From: Thermogemmata fonticola
Lineage (GTDB): Bacteria; Planctomycetota; Planctomycetia; Gemmatales; Gemmataceae
Assembly (NCBI RefSeq): GCF_013694095.1
Contig: NZ_JACEFB010000001.1
Coordinates: forward strand, 806,001-870,000
Reading direction: 5' to 3'
DNA length: 64,000 nt
The translations under genes were made by a program, and so were the position numbers. Of the stretch, positions 37,038 to 45,798 are shown piece by piece. Position 1 is the first letter of the stretch. Each line of letters starts with the position of its first letter. The notes beneath the pieces were generated by a model. It saw only the letters and a list, made by a program, of their open reading frames with translations, was not told the DNA's origin and made no database searches.

Positions 37038-37189
37038 TTCTGGAATACGATGCCAATCCGTCTGCGGGGCGAGCTAGATTTGGTCTTCGATTTCTAACTT
37101 CAAGACACGGAAAACCCGGTGAAACCAGGAAAAAGCCCCGAAAAAAGCCTGGAAGGGTCACGGCAGCTCGTAAGGTTCCTCTGGGACTG

Positions 37190-38203
37190 CTATAGCCAGG
37201 TGGGCTGGGCATCCAAGTCTAACGGGGCAAACAATTTTTGTTTCCAGAGTTCCACGGCTCCAGCGGCCATAGCGGCATTGTCGGTACAAAGATGCCGGGG
37301 TGGGACAAACAACTCCACTCCTTCCCGCGCACACATCGCCTCTAGGGCCTGGCGGAAAGCCTGATTGGCGGCCACACCTCCCCCAACTGCCAAGCGGCGT
37401 TGACCCGTTTGGCGCAGGGCCTGCTTGGCTTTGAGAACTAAGACGTCAATCACCGCTTTCTGGAAGCTAGCCGCCAAATTGGCCCGTTTGGGACCGGGAG
37501 GCGGAGGGTCCATGCGGCGGGCATTCTGGCCAAAGCAGGCATACAAGACAGCAGTCTTCAGCCCGCTGAAACTGAATGCTAAACGCCCGTCGTCAGCAAA
37601 GGCCCGTGGGAAATCGTAGGCTGTCGGATCACCTAGAGCCGCTTCACGCTCGACGGCAGGTCCACCAGGAAACCCCAGTCCCAACAGAGCAGCGACTTTG
37701 TCGAAGGCCTCACCAGCAGCGTCGTCCCGTGTCCCTCCCAGAACCTTCATTTCCTGGGCACTGTTGCAGTGCAGGAGTACCGTATGCCCACCGCTAACCA
37801 CCAGACCCACACAGGGGAAAATGTCCCGCCCTGCTGCCAAGCGACAGGCGAAAACATGACTGACCACATGATTCACCGCCAATAAAGGGATATGCAAAAC
37901 TGCCGCAAGCATCTTGGCGGCTGCCACTCCCACCAGCAATGAACCGACCAAACCTGGTGTATGGTGGACAGCCACAGCGGAAAGGTCTTTCAGAGTGATG
38001 CCGGCTTCTGTCAAAGCAGAGTCCACTACGGGTAGCAACTGACGCAAGTGGGCGCGAGCTGCTATCTCCGGGACCACCCCCGTGAAGGGCGCATGCCAGC
38101 GGGTCTGAGAGGCGACGACGTTGGAGCGCACTTCATATTGATCCGTAAATACCGCTGCCGCCGTCTCATCACAACTTGTTTCGATAGCCAGGAAAAATGC
38201 CAT
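37190..38203 (-). CDS. tsaD: tRNA threonylcarbamoyladenosine transferase subunit TsaD
   Basis: Cytoplasmic enzyme that transfers the threonylcarbamoyl group from TC-AMP to adenosine 37 of tRNAs that read ANN codons, working with TsaB and TsaE. The ASKHA fold begins AIETSCDETAAAV; the metal-binding histidines are in NHVVSHVFA, the phosphate loop is VVSGGHTVL, and later family segments are present (FPGGPAVE, SFSGLKTAV, AVGGGVAANQ, CTDNAAMAA). At 338 residues it is of normal length. The ATG at 38203 begins the conserved domain; an earlier in-frame start at 38299 would add 32 unrelated residues. TsaB and TsaE genes are not in this window. Confidence 0.96.
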   Translation of the reverse strand: MAFFLAIETSCDETAAAVFTDQYEVRSNVVASQTRWHAPFTGVVPEIAARAHLRQLLPVVDSALTEAGITLKDLSAVAVHHTPGLVGSLLVGVAAAKMLAAVLHIPLLAVNHVVSHVFACRLAAGRDIFPCVGLVVSGGHTVLLHCNSAQEMKVLGGTRDDAAGEAFDKVAALLGLGFPGGPAVEREAALGDPTAYDFPRAFADDGRLAFSFSGLKTAVLYACFGQNARRMDPPPPGPKRANLAASFQKAVIDVLVLKAKQALRQTGQRRLAVGGGVAANQAFRQALEAMCAREGVELFVPPRHLCTDNAAMAAGAVELWKQKLFAPLDLDAQPTWL

Positions 38204-38430
38204 ACGACTGGATTGAGCCTCTCCTCTCCTTCTCAATAGCCAATGTCTCCGCGGTCCTTTCCCGATGCACCTCGGAGTCAAAAGCATTATAGGAGGCAAC
38301 CCCGCGTGCTCCGAACCAGGAACTGCCGAACTGACTTGAGGATTCTCTTGATGTGCCAGGATCGAAAATAGGGAGAAGACAGGAAGCCCTGCCGCATCGA
38401 CCTGTAACAGATTGTGTCATGGGATCCGGA

Positions 38431-39822
38431 CTATTTGATGGGCACTTCCCGACTGACAGCTTCGGCTTTACGAGACAACTCCTGCCAGCGCTCCCAATGG
38501 TCATCCAGACCCAAGCGCTCCAAATAATCAATATGGGGTCGTTCTCCTTCCCGTTCGCTTAAGAGCGCTTCGGCGGCATGGACCGTTGTAAGCGGTGACA
38601 CGGTCGTTCCCGGACACTGTTCCGGGATGTGATGCCAAGCGACGGCCTCGACGAGAGGATCCGGGAGTCCCCACAAGCCAAGCAAGTACGCACCGACTTC
38701 CGCATGAGTCGCCCCGAAGACCTGGTGTTCCGCCTTAGCCAGTGACATATTCTCGCGGCGCACGAGGTGGAAAACCTCGCGGTAGGTTTCCGGCAACTGA
38801 CTGGCTAACAGCAACTGGCCAATGTCGTGGAACAAACCTGCCAACGTCGAATCTCGCGTATTCCGTTCATCCAAGCGCTCATGTTGGGCGATCCGGCCCG
38901 CAAGTGTGGCCACGGATTGGCTGTGTTCCCAAAGCTGATCGATGCAAAACGGTTTGAGCTGAGCCGGGCTGTAGCGCGAGAACAGATCGGCTGCCAAGAC
39001 CAAGGTGCGTGTCAATTCCCCGCCTAGAACGCGGACAGCCTGAGCCGGCGTAGTGGCCGGCCGGCGTAAGCCGATCAAGGCGGAGTTGGCTACTTGAAGC
39101 AGTTTCGCTGCAATTCCTGGGTCCTGGGAAACCAACTCCCCCACTTTGGCCAGGGAGTAGTCCGGTTTCATCAACTCATCCGCGATCCGGCTGTACAAAG
39201 TGGACAGCGTCGGTATCTGACCGAGCCGCCCTACGACCGTCATAACAGAAGGGCTGCGTAGAAGCTCTCGCAGGGATTGTGTCCGCTGGAGGGTGGCATA
39301 CAATTCCGCAGGATCACAGGGTTTGGATAAAATTCTCTGAACTAAGGGAAGGACGCGGAGTAAGAGGTCCTGATCGCCAGGACCAGCCAAGACGATACGA
39401 ACCGTTTGAGGGGTTTGCTGCCGCGCCTGGAGCAACAATTCCTGACAAAATCCGGCTGCTAAGCGTACATCCGCCATGATGATGGCATAAGGGCCATCTT
39501 CCAGTTGCCGGAGGGCTTCCGGACCGCCACGGCTGTAATGAGGCCGCCATTCCTCCTCCAATGGTTCCATCAACTGTCGCAAAAAGCGGTGCAGATGGGG
39601 ATCATCCGCCACAAACAGAATCCGGCGGGAGGAAGACCGGCTATCTTCAATCACGGGTGGGACGTCCATATTTCCGGCACTGGAGGAGATTGTTGCCTGT
39701 TGCGGTTCCGCTACTCTCCGGACGCTCTTAGCGGAATCATAGTTTAGCTTAGCACTGCGCCAACCGTAATTTCGACCTCGTTTCCTAGGACTGTTATCAT
39801 CTGCTGACCCACCTTCTTCCAT
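38431..39822 (-). CDS. Response regulator receiver-HDOD protein
   Basis: Signalling protein of 463 residues. Residues about 67-185 form a CheY-like receiver domain with the phospho-acceptor Asp118 (IIMADVR) and Lys167 (SKPCD), though the acidic pair at the start is weak (VADDP). Residues about 195-400 form an HDOD domain (DPGIAAKLLQVANSALIG, AGLFHDIGQLLL), a degenerate HD family of unknown catalytic activity linked to signalling, motility or cell-cycle control. The N-terminal 60 residues are of low complexity. No start has a clear ribosome site; the ATG at 39669 is an alternative. It is divergent from the phosphorylase gene. Confidence 0.88.
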   Translation of the reverse strand: MEEGGSADDNSPRKRGRNYGWRSAKLNYDSAKSVRRVAEPQQATISSSAGNMDVPPVIEDSRSSSRRILFVADDPHLHRFLRQLMEPLEEEWRPHYSRGGPEALRQLEDGPYAIIMADVRLAAGFCQELLLQARQQTPQTVRIVLAGPGDQDLLLRVLPLVQRILSKPCDPAELYATLQRTQSLRELLRSPSVMTVVGRLGQIPTLSTLYSRIADELMKPDYSLAKVGELVSQDPGIAAKLLQVANSALIGLRRPATTPAQAVRVLGGELTRTLVLAADLFSRYSPAQLKPFCIDQLWEHSQSVATLAGRIAQHERLDERNTRDSTLAGLFHDIGQLLLASQLPETYREVFHLVRRENMSLAKAEHQVFGATHAEVGAYLLGLWGLPDPLVEAVAWHHIPEQCPGTTVSPLTTVHAAEALLSEREGERPHIDYLERLGLDDHWERWQELSRKAEAVSREVPIK

Positions 39823-40175
39823 TATCGGGCATAATCCCTACAGCATGCCTGCTCATTTCGTCCTGATCGTCATTTTTCACTTTTGCCCGATTCTCGCCCC
39901 GTACCCCATTCCCCCTTTCCCCAATTCCAGGAACCAACGTCCCCAGGGCTAACGACAACGGAAAACAGGACGCCCCATGGCACTTGTAACGCGCACTCAT
40001 ACAAGGAGCAGTCGCGAGAGGAGGCCGCGGTTGGGTATTGGAGCAGAATAAAATACATTATGCGGGAAGACTATATGTCAAACTCTCCCACGTGTCTTCC
40101 AAGCTTCCATCGCCAGGATAGCAGGCTCTGCCTAAGATTTCGGTGTGGCATTTTCGTATTCCGCAAGGGGAGAGC
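39823..40175. other. Divergent intergenic region
   Basis: About 350 bp between the divergent receiver-HDOD gene and the long phosphorylase gene. A short in-frame open reading frame (40060-40179) ends in an ATGA overlap with the phosphorylase start, but it has no ribosome site and I do not call it a gene. No other signal was seen. Confidence 0.4.
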
Positions 40176-42734
40176 ATGATCGGACCGATCCGTACCTATA
40201 CCGTCCTACCCAAGTTACCTGAACGCCTCCGTCCGTTGCAGACTCTGGCTTACAACATGTGGTGGTCCTGGAATGCCGATGCCGTGGCGTTATTTCGCCG
40301 CATCAATCCCGATCTATTTGAGGCCTTGGACCACAGCCCTATCCGATTGCTCGGAGCAACCCCTCAGTCACGTCTGGAGGAATTAGCCGCTGATGATGCC
40401 TTTCTGGCCCACATGGACCGTGTGGCCAGTGCCCTGGAACACTACTTGAATGCTCCGACCTGGTATTCGGCCAATTTTCCTCAGGATCGGACGCTGTGGG
40501 TGGCCTACTTCTCAGCAGAATTCGGCATCCACGAGAGTATTCCCGTCTATTCCGGCGGTTTGGGCGTGTTGGCGGGTGATCACCTCAAAAGCGCCAGCGA
40601 CCTGGGTATCCCCCTCTGTGGCGTGAGCTTGATGTATCGAGAAGGGTACTTCCGTCAATATCTCAACGCCGAAGGATGGCAGCAGGAGCGCTATCCGGAA
40701 AACGATTTCTTCACTTTGCCCCTGCTTCCCGTCCAGGATGAACAGGGAAAACCTCTTCTGGTGACCGTTCCTATCTCGAATCGGCAAGTGAAATTGCGCA
40801 TCTGGCGAGTTCAGGTGGGACGAGTACCCCTTTATTTACTGGATGCCAACATTCCGGAGAATTCTGCGGAGGATCGGGCAATCACCGCTCAATTGTATGG
40901 CGGGGATCAACACATGCGCATTCAGCAGGAGATTGTGTTGGGCATCGGCGGCATTCGTGCCTTGCGAGCCATGGGCAAAATGCCGACCGTGTGCCATATG
41001 AACGAGGGGCACGCGGCCTTTACGGCCTTGGAACGCATTCGCATTCTTATGGAAGAGCAGCACGTAGACGTGGATACAGCTTGGGAAGCCGTCAAGGCGG
41101 GCAGTTGCTTCACGACCCATACACCGGTGCCCGCAGGTAATGATGTCTTTCCCCTAGATATGGTTGAGCACTACCTGGGGGATTACCTGCGGTCGATGGG
41201 CATGGACCGCCAGCGTTGGGCGGAGTTGGGACGGGTCCATCCCCAAAATGAGCAGGAACCATTCGGGATGACCGTGCTGGCCTTAAAGATGGCCAATGTA
41301 AGCAACGCGGTAAGCAAACTGCATGGTGTAGTGACCCGCAAGATGTGGAAGGATTTGTGGCCGGGATTGCCGCCCCAAGAGGTGCCCATCATCCACATCA
41401 CCAACGGCGTTCATACCCAAAGCTGGCTTTCTCCGGAAATCGCCACCCTTTACGATCGTTATTTGGGCATCCAATGGGTGGAAAAACCGACGGATTTTGC
41501 CATCTGGCGGCGCGTCGAGCAGATTCCTGATGCGGAGCTGTGGCGCACGCACGAACGGGCGCGGGAACGGCTCGTCGCCTTTGCCCGCCAACGAGTCAAA
41601 GCCCAATTGAAACGCCGGGGGTCTCCTCCGAGCGAAATCGCCGCGGCAGATGAAGTCTTGGACCCTGACGCTTTGACGATCGGTTTCGCGCGGCGTTTTG
41701 CCACCTACAAGCGGGGCGATCTGGTTTTTCGCAATCCCGAACGCCTGGCTCAATTAGTCAATAACAAGGACAGGCCGGTGCAGTTCATTTTTTCTGGTAA
41801 AGCCCATCCTCGCGATCAGGGCGGCAAGGAGTTGATTCAACGGGTGGTCCACTTCTCCCGTCGGCCGGAGTTTCGCCGCCGCGTGGTCTTTATCGAAGAT
41901 TATGACATGAATGTGGCCCGCCATCTCATCCAAGGTGTGGATGTGTGGTTGAACAATCCCCGCAGGCCCCTGGAAGCCTCTGGAACCAGCGGCATGAAAG
42001 CGGCCGCCAATGGCGGATTGAATCTGTCAATCCTCGACGGCTGGTGGTGCGAAGGGTACGATGGCGACAATGGCTGGGCTATTGGCGCGGGTGAAGAATA
42101 TACGGACCTCACCTACCAGGATGAAGTTGAAAGCCGGGCGCTTTTGGAAATCATCGAAAATGACATTGTACCCGTCTTCTACCGCCGCGGCGCGGATGGC
42201 CTGCCCCGCGAGTGGATCCGGCGAATGAAACGGAGCATCCTAACATTGGTTCCTTTTTTCAACACCAATCGCATGGTGGAGGAGTACACGGAAAAGTGTT
42301 ATCTCCCTAGCCATCGTCGTTCGTTGCAACTCACGGCTGACCAGGTGCAACAGGCCCGCGCCCTCGCCGAATGGCGCCGCCGTCTCCGCAAAGATTGGAA
42401 CCAGATCCGCATCGTACACGTCGATGCCCCCACCCACGAAACCCTCCGGGTCGGAGCCGAGTTTCCCGTCAAAGTCCGGGTTCATCTCGGCCCTTTCCGA
42501 CCCGATGATGTCGATGTCCAGCTTTACTATGGGGCTTTGGATGCCGTCGGGGAAATAGTCGATGCGCGAGTGGCGCCCCTTCAGCCTAATGGCGCCACAG
42601 CCGATGGAGATGTGCTATTTACGGGGAGCGTCCCCTGCTCCGCCAGCGGGCAATTCGGCTTCAGCGTTCGCGTCTTGCCCAAAAACCCCTTTCTGCCCCA
42701 TAGCTACGAACCTGGGTTGGTGACCTGGGGTTAA
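40176..42734 (+). CDS. glgP: Alpha-glucan phosphorylase, long form with DUF3417 (GT35)
   Basis: Glycogen/starch phosphorylase of 852 residues. It begins with the DUF3417 domain (LQTLAYNMWWSWNADAVALF) at about 10-110, then the catalytic core (WVAYFSAEFGIHESIPVYSG, CHMNEGHAAFTALE, TTHTPVPAGNDVF), and carries the intact PLP-lysine region EASGTSGMKAAANGGLN. A C-terminal beta domain (FPVKVRVHLGPFRPDDVDVQ) follows. It releases glucose 1-phosphate from stored alpha-glucan. The ATG at 40176 follows an AAGG site seven bases away; a GTG at 40143 would add 11 residues. It is a paralogue of the shorter gene at 22233, and differs by the extra domains at both ends. Confidence 0.96.
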   Translation: MIGPIRTYTVLPKLPERLRPLQTLAYNMWWSWNADAVALFRRINPDLFEALDHSPIRLLGATPQSRLEELAADDAFLAHMDRVASALEHYLNAPTWYSANFPQDRTLWVAYFSAEFGIHESIPVYSGGLGVLAGDHLKSASDLGIPLCGVSLMYREGYFRQYLNAEGWQQERYPENDFFTLPLLPVQDEQGKPLLVTVPISNRQVKLRIWRVQVGRVPLYLLDANIPENSAEDRAITAQLYGGDQHMRIQQEIVLGIGGIRALRAMGKMPTVCHMNEGHAAFTALERIRILMEEQHVDVDTAWEAVKAGSCFTTHTPVPAGNDVFPLDMVEHYLGDYLRSMGMDRQRWAELGRVHPQNEQEPFGMTVLALKMANVSNAVSKLHGVVTRKMWKDLWPGLPPQEVPIIHITNGVHTQSWLSPEIATLYDRYLGIQWVEKPTDFAIWRRVEQIPDAELWRTHERARERLVAFARQRVKAQLKRRGSPPSEIAAADEVLDPDALTIGFARRFATYKRGDLVFRNPERLAQLVNNKDRPVQFIFSGKAHPRDQGGKELIQRVVHFSRRPEFRRRVVFIEDYDMNVARHLIQGVDVWLNNPRRPLEASGTSGMKAAANGGLNLSILDGWWCEGYDGDNGWAIGAGEEYTDLTYQDEVESRALLEIIENDIVPVFYRRGADGLPREWIRRMKRSILTLVPFFNTNRMVEEYTEKCYLPSHRRSLQLTADQVQQARALAEWRRRLRKDWNQIRIVHVDAPTHETLRVGAEFPVKVRVHLGPFRPDDVDVQLYYGALDAVGEIVDARVAPLQPNGATADGDVLFTGSVPCSASGQFGFSVRVLPKNPFLPHSYEPGLVTWG

Positions 42735-42827
42735 TACACTCAAAATTCACTCTCTGGCGATCCTCCAGCGTCTCTCGTTGGCATACGGGCCGACCACGAC
42801 ACGATAAGGTTCTCTGCATCTCGAACC

Positions 42828-43586
42828 TCAGTAAGTCGCTCGGCCGCCGCTGATGTCAAAGCAGAAGCCTGTGGTGAAGCTGCATTCGGGACTCACAGCA
42901 AAGTGCACCAGGGCAGCAACCTCTTCGGGCGTTCCCGGACGCCCTAACGGAATCTTCGATAGCATCATGTCGATCTGCGCCTGATCCAATTGTTCCAAGA
43001 TGGGAGTGCGAATCACCGCTGGTGCGATGCTATTGACACAAATATCGCCCTTGCCGATCAGTTCCTTGGCCAAAGATTTCGTCAGTGCGATCACCGCGGC
43101 CTTGCTTGCCGAGTAAGGAGCCATCTTCGGGTTCCCTTCCTTGCCCGCAATACTGGCGATGTTGACAATGCGGCCGTAGCGCCGCTCGATCATTCCTGGC
43201 AATACCGCCTTGCAACACAAGACCAGGCCGATCACGTTGATGTTGAAAACATACTCCCAGTCTTCGCGGACACTTTCCCAAATGGGGACATCCCGTCCTT
43301 TACGGCTAGCCACGCCGGCGTTATTGACCAGGATAGATACTGGACCGGCTTTCTCCGCCACCTCTCGGAAGACTCGCTCGACATCCGCTTCGCGGGTCAA
43401 ATCGCCGACCAGCGGCACGCCGCCAATGGCCTCCGCGACGGCATGGGCGTTATCTCGTTGAATGTCGAAGACTCCAACCTTGGCTCCCGCCGCGGCCAAT
43501 CGCCGACAGATCGCTGCCCCGATCCCCTGACCGCCGCCGGTGACAACCGCCACCTGTCCATCCAAGCGATAAAACTCTCGGCTCAT
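42828..43586 (-). CDS. SDR family NAD(P)-dependent oxidoreductase
   Basis: Short-chain dehydrogenase of 252 residues. The cofactor loop TGGGQGIG is at 16-23, NNAG at 88-91, catalytic Ser145 (NIAS), Tyr158 and Lys162 (YSASK). The C-terminal segment has the family's usual SPECSFTTGFCFDISGG. The acidic residue after the second strand (FDIQRD) suggests NAD rather than NADP. The ATG at 43586 has GGAG seven bases upstream, which beats an earlier ATG at 43640. Substrate is unknown. It is a distant paralogue of the SDR at 12.8 kb. It lies alone, divergent from the NYN gene. Confidence 0.92.
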   Translation of the reverse strand: MSREFYRLDGQVAVVTGGGQGIGAAICRRLAAAGAKVGVFDIQRDNAHAVAEAIGGVPLVGDLTREADVERVFREVAEKAGPVSILVNNAGVASRKGRDVPIWESVREDWEYVFNINVIGLVLCCKAVLPGMIERRYGRIVNIASIAGKEGNPKMAPYSASKAAVIALTKSLAKELIGKGDICVNSIAPAVIRTPILEQLDQAQIDMMLSKIPLGRPGTPEEVAALVHFAVSPECSFTTGFCFDISGGRATY

Positions 43587-43972
43587 CTTTCCGCTCCGCC
43601 AGTCCACTTTCGGAACCTCTGCCACGCGAATCCGTGGCATGAGAAATAGGTTAAGAATCCTTCAGATGAACGGCCAACGCTGCGGAATACCGCCCACCCT
43701 CAGCATCTCCGCTCCTTCCACTTTCCGGTTCAGGCAGCTCGATGTAACCATTGGGATAAGATGCCGAACCTTGAAACCCCACACAAGACAGTTGGATCCA
43801 CTCTGGTCACTCCGCCGGTGCTGGGTCAAAATGTATTGTCATAGTCTGTGTCGTGATGCCACAATACGTTTGGCGTCTAGGCCGTGGTATTATGACCATA
43901 CTGGCCGGCAGACGCTGCTGTCGGCTGCTGTTTGAACTAGTAACCCCAACTCCTCACGGATAACAACGCTCC
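43587..43972. other. Divergent intergenic region
   Basis: About 390 bp between the divergent SDR and NYN-LOTUS genes. It should hold both promoters. No convincing promoter boxes, RNA or gene seen. Confidence 0.4.
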
Positions 43973-45607
43973 ATGAAATCGGTACGCAGCGGTGACGGAG
44001 AACGGGCCTTAGCCGTCTTCATCGACTTTGAAAACCTGGGGCTGGGCTTCCAGAATCGCCGAGATCGTTTCGACATCCACAAAGTGCTGGAGCGGTTGGT
44101 GGAAAAGGGAAAAATCGTCGCTAAGAAGGCCTATGCTGACTGGAGCCGCTTCAGCAGTTATACCACGGCCCTCCATGAGGCAGCCATTGAACTGGTCGAA
44201 ATTCCCCGGCGCGGCGTCAGTGGCAAGAACTCGGCGGATATCCGCTTGGTCGTGGATGCCATCGACTTAGCCTATTCCAAAGACCACATCGACACCTTCG
44301 TGATCGTTTCGGGAGACAGTGATTTCTCTCCTTTAGTGTCCAAGCTCAAGGAATTGGGCAAGCACGTGATCGGGATGGGGTTGGCGGATGCCACTTCGGA
44401 CTTGTTGCGGGACAATTGCGATGAGTTCATCTACTACGAAGATCTGGACCGGGCACCCATTATTCCGGTCAGCATGAATGAAAACATACCGGAACGCAAG
44501 CGTAAAGCCTTCGCTTTGCTGCTCGAATCGCTGTTGGCCCTGCGGCGGGAAAACAAGGAAATCATCTACTCCTCGATGATCAAAGATACGATGAAGCGGA
44601 AGAAGCCTTCATTTAACGAGGAATACTACGGCTACCGGACCTTCAGCGAATTCCTGGAGGATGCCCAACGGCTGGGCTTACTGGAGTTGGAAAAGCATAA
44701 ACCAAGCGGCATGTACATCGTGACCCGCTTCGGTTTGGAAATGGCCAAGTCTAGCGGTCCGGTAGAGGAGTCGCCTGGACGCTCCGCTCCAGCAGCCGCC
44801 AGCAGCTCCAGGGGACCAGGGATGGGCGATGCCGCCTCCGCAATGGGCCGCGCTGCCGACCTCAAGGGCGGCGTCGAGGAACGATCTGGTCTTCTTCCCC
44901 GGGAGTCGTTTTCCGGAGAAGATAGCGGGCGTTCTACTTCTCCCCCCCGTGGTACCTCTTTACCTTCTCCTCGGCCAAAACATGCTGAGTTGGACGAGCC
45001 GCTCTCGCCCATCGATCGGCCTTTGGGCCGTGCTTTAGTGGAGGAAGCGGAGTGGGAAGACGATGATTTGGATCAAGTGCCCAGTTACGGCAGCACGCCG
45101 TCCCCCTTGGCACCGCCCCGGTCCAAGTCATCGCCGATGGGGAAAGCCATACCTTCGTCTCCGGTCTCCCCGAAATCCTCGGGTCAAGCAGAGGCTTCTC
45201 CAAGCAAGGGGGGCGTTTCCCTGCCCGCAGCGCCGCGCAGCGCCCGGAGTGCAACGCCGTCCCATAGCACCCGTAGCAGTTCTGCGCCGCCTTCTAGCTC
45301 TTCCCGCAAAGCGACTCCGCGAGGAGAAAAACGCGGGAGTGGCAGTCCTGTCTCCACTGGCCGGTCCGGTGGTTCCCGCAACGGGGGTTCCTCTGCCTCT
45401 GCCACCCGTCGTTCCAGCCCTTCCTCCGACCTAACCGCCCCCCACGCCCCTGCTTCACCTGGCTCGGTCGAAAGCCCTCCGGTGGCGAAAGCGCCTGCTC
45501 CTTCCGGTGGAACAATCGCTCCCTTAGGGCAGTATGGTCCTCCACCTCCTCAGCAAGACCTCGGAATCGACGAGGAGGCTGAATTCCGCGCCGGCTTAGA
45601 AGATTGA
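43973..45607 (+). CDS. NYN domain (LabA-like) and OST-HTH/LOTUS protein with disordered tail
   Basis: Protein of 544 residues. Residues about 12-160 are a NYN/PIN-like domain with Asp18 (VFIDFENLG), Asp89 (SADIRLVVDAIDL) and Asp115/Asp117 (VSGDSDFSPLV), the acidic set that binds metal in ribonucleases. Residues about 175-252 match the OST-HTH/LOTUS fold (LLLESLLALRRENKEIIYSS, YGYRTFSEFLEDA), which binds RNA or partner proteins. The remaining 290 residues are Ser/Pro/Arg-rich and disordered. NYN plus LOTUS is a known combination in bacteria and in eukaryotic RNA regulators such as Limkain b1. The likely role is RNA cleavage or control. Confidence 0.88.
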   Translation: MKSVRSGDGERALAVFIDFENLGLGFQNRRDRFDIHKVLERLVEKGKIVAKKAYADWSRFSSYTTALHEAAIELVEIPRRGVSGKNSADIRLVVDAIDLAYSKDHIDTFVIVSGDSDFSPLVSKLKELGKHVIGMGLADATSDLLRDNCDEFIYYEDLDRAPIIPVSMNENIPERKRKAFALLLESLLALRRENKEIIYSSMIKDTMKRKKPSFNEEYYGYRTFSEFLEDAQRLGLLELEKHKPSGMYIVTRFGLEMAKSSGPVEESPGRSAPAAASSSRGPGMGDAASAMGRAADLKGGVEERSGLLPRESFSGEDSGRSTSPPRGTSLPSPRPKHAELDEPLSPIDRPLGRALVEEAEWEDDDLDQVPSYGSTPSPLAPPRSKSSPMGKAIPSSPVSPKSSGQAEASPSKGGVSLPAAPRSARSATPSHSTRSSSAPPSSSSRKATPRGEKRGSGSPVSTGRSGGSRNGGSSASATRRSSPSSDLTAPHAPASPGSVESPPVAKAPAPSGGTIAPLGQYGPPPPQQDLGIDEEAEFRAGLED

Positions 45608-45798
45608 ACCGCGCTAGCCTCATGCTAGGATGCCCTGGGTTCTCTCATCGTCTTTTCATGCCAGGCGGTTTTGGAAAGCACTCCCCCCCACGCTAGGGAG
45701 TTCCTAAACTTCGCTGTAACCTCTGTGAATTTCGAGGGTAGAAGCCGGAACTGTCTTGCTGGCATTCTGACCTGAAGTCGGAACTGAGGGATCCACCC

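Noticed and set aside
40060-40179. Possible leader peptide whose stop overlaps the phosphorylase start (ATGA)
   Set aside because: No ribosome site and no attenuator-like hairpins, so the overlap is probably chance.
45612-45627. CTAGC/GCTAG hairpin just after the NYN gene as a terminator
   Set aside because: Five-base stem without a following T-run, too weak to call.
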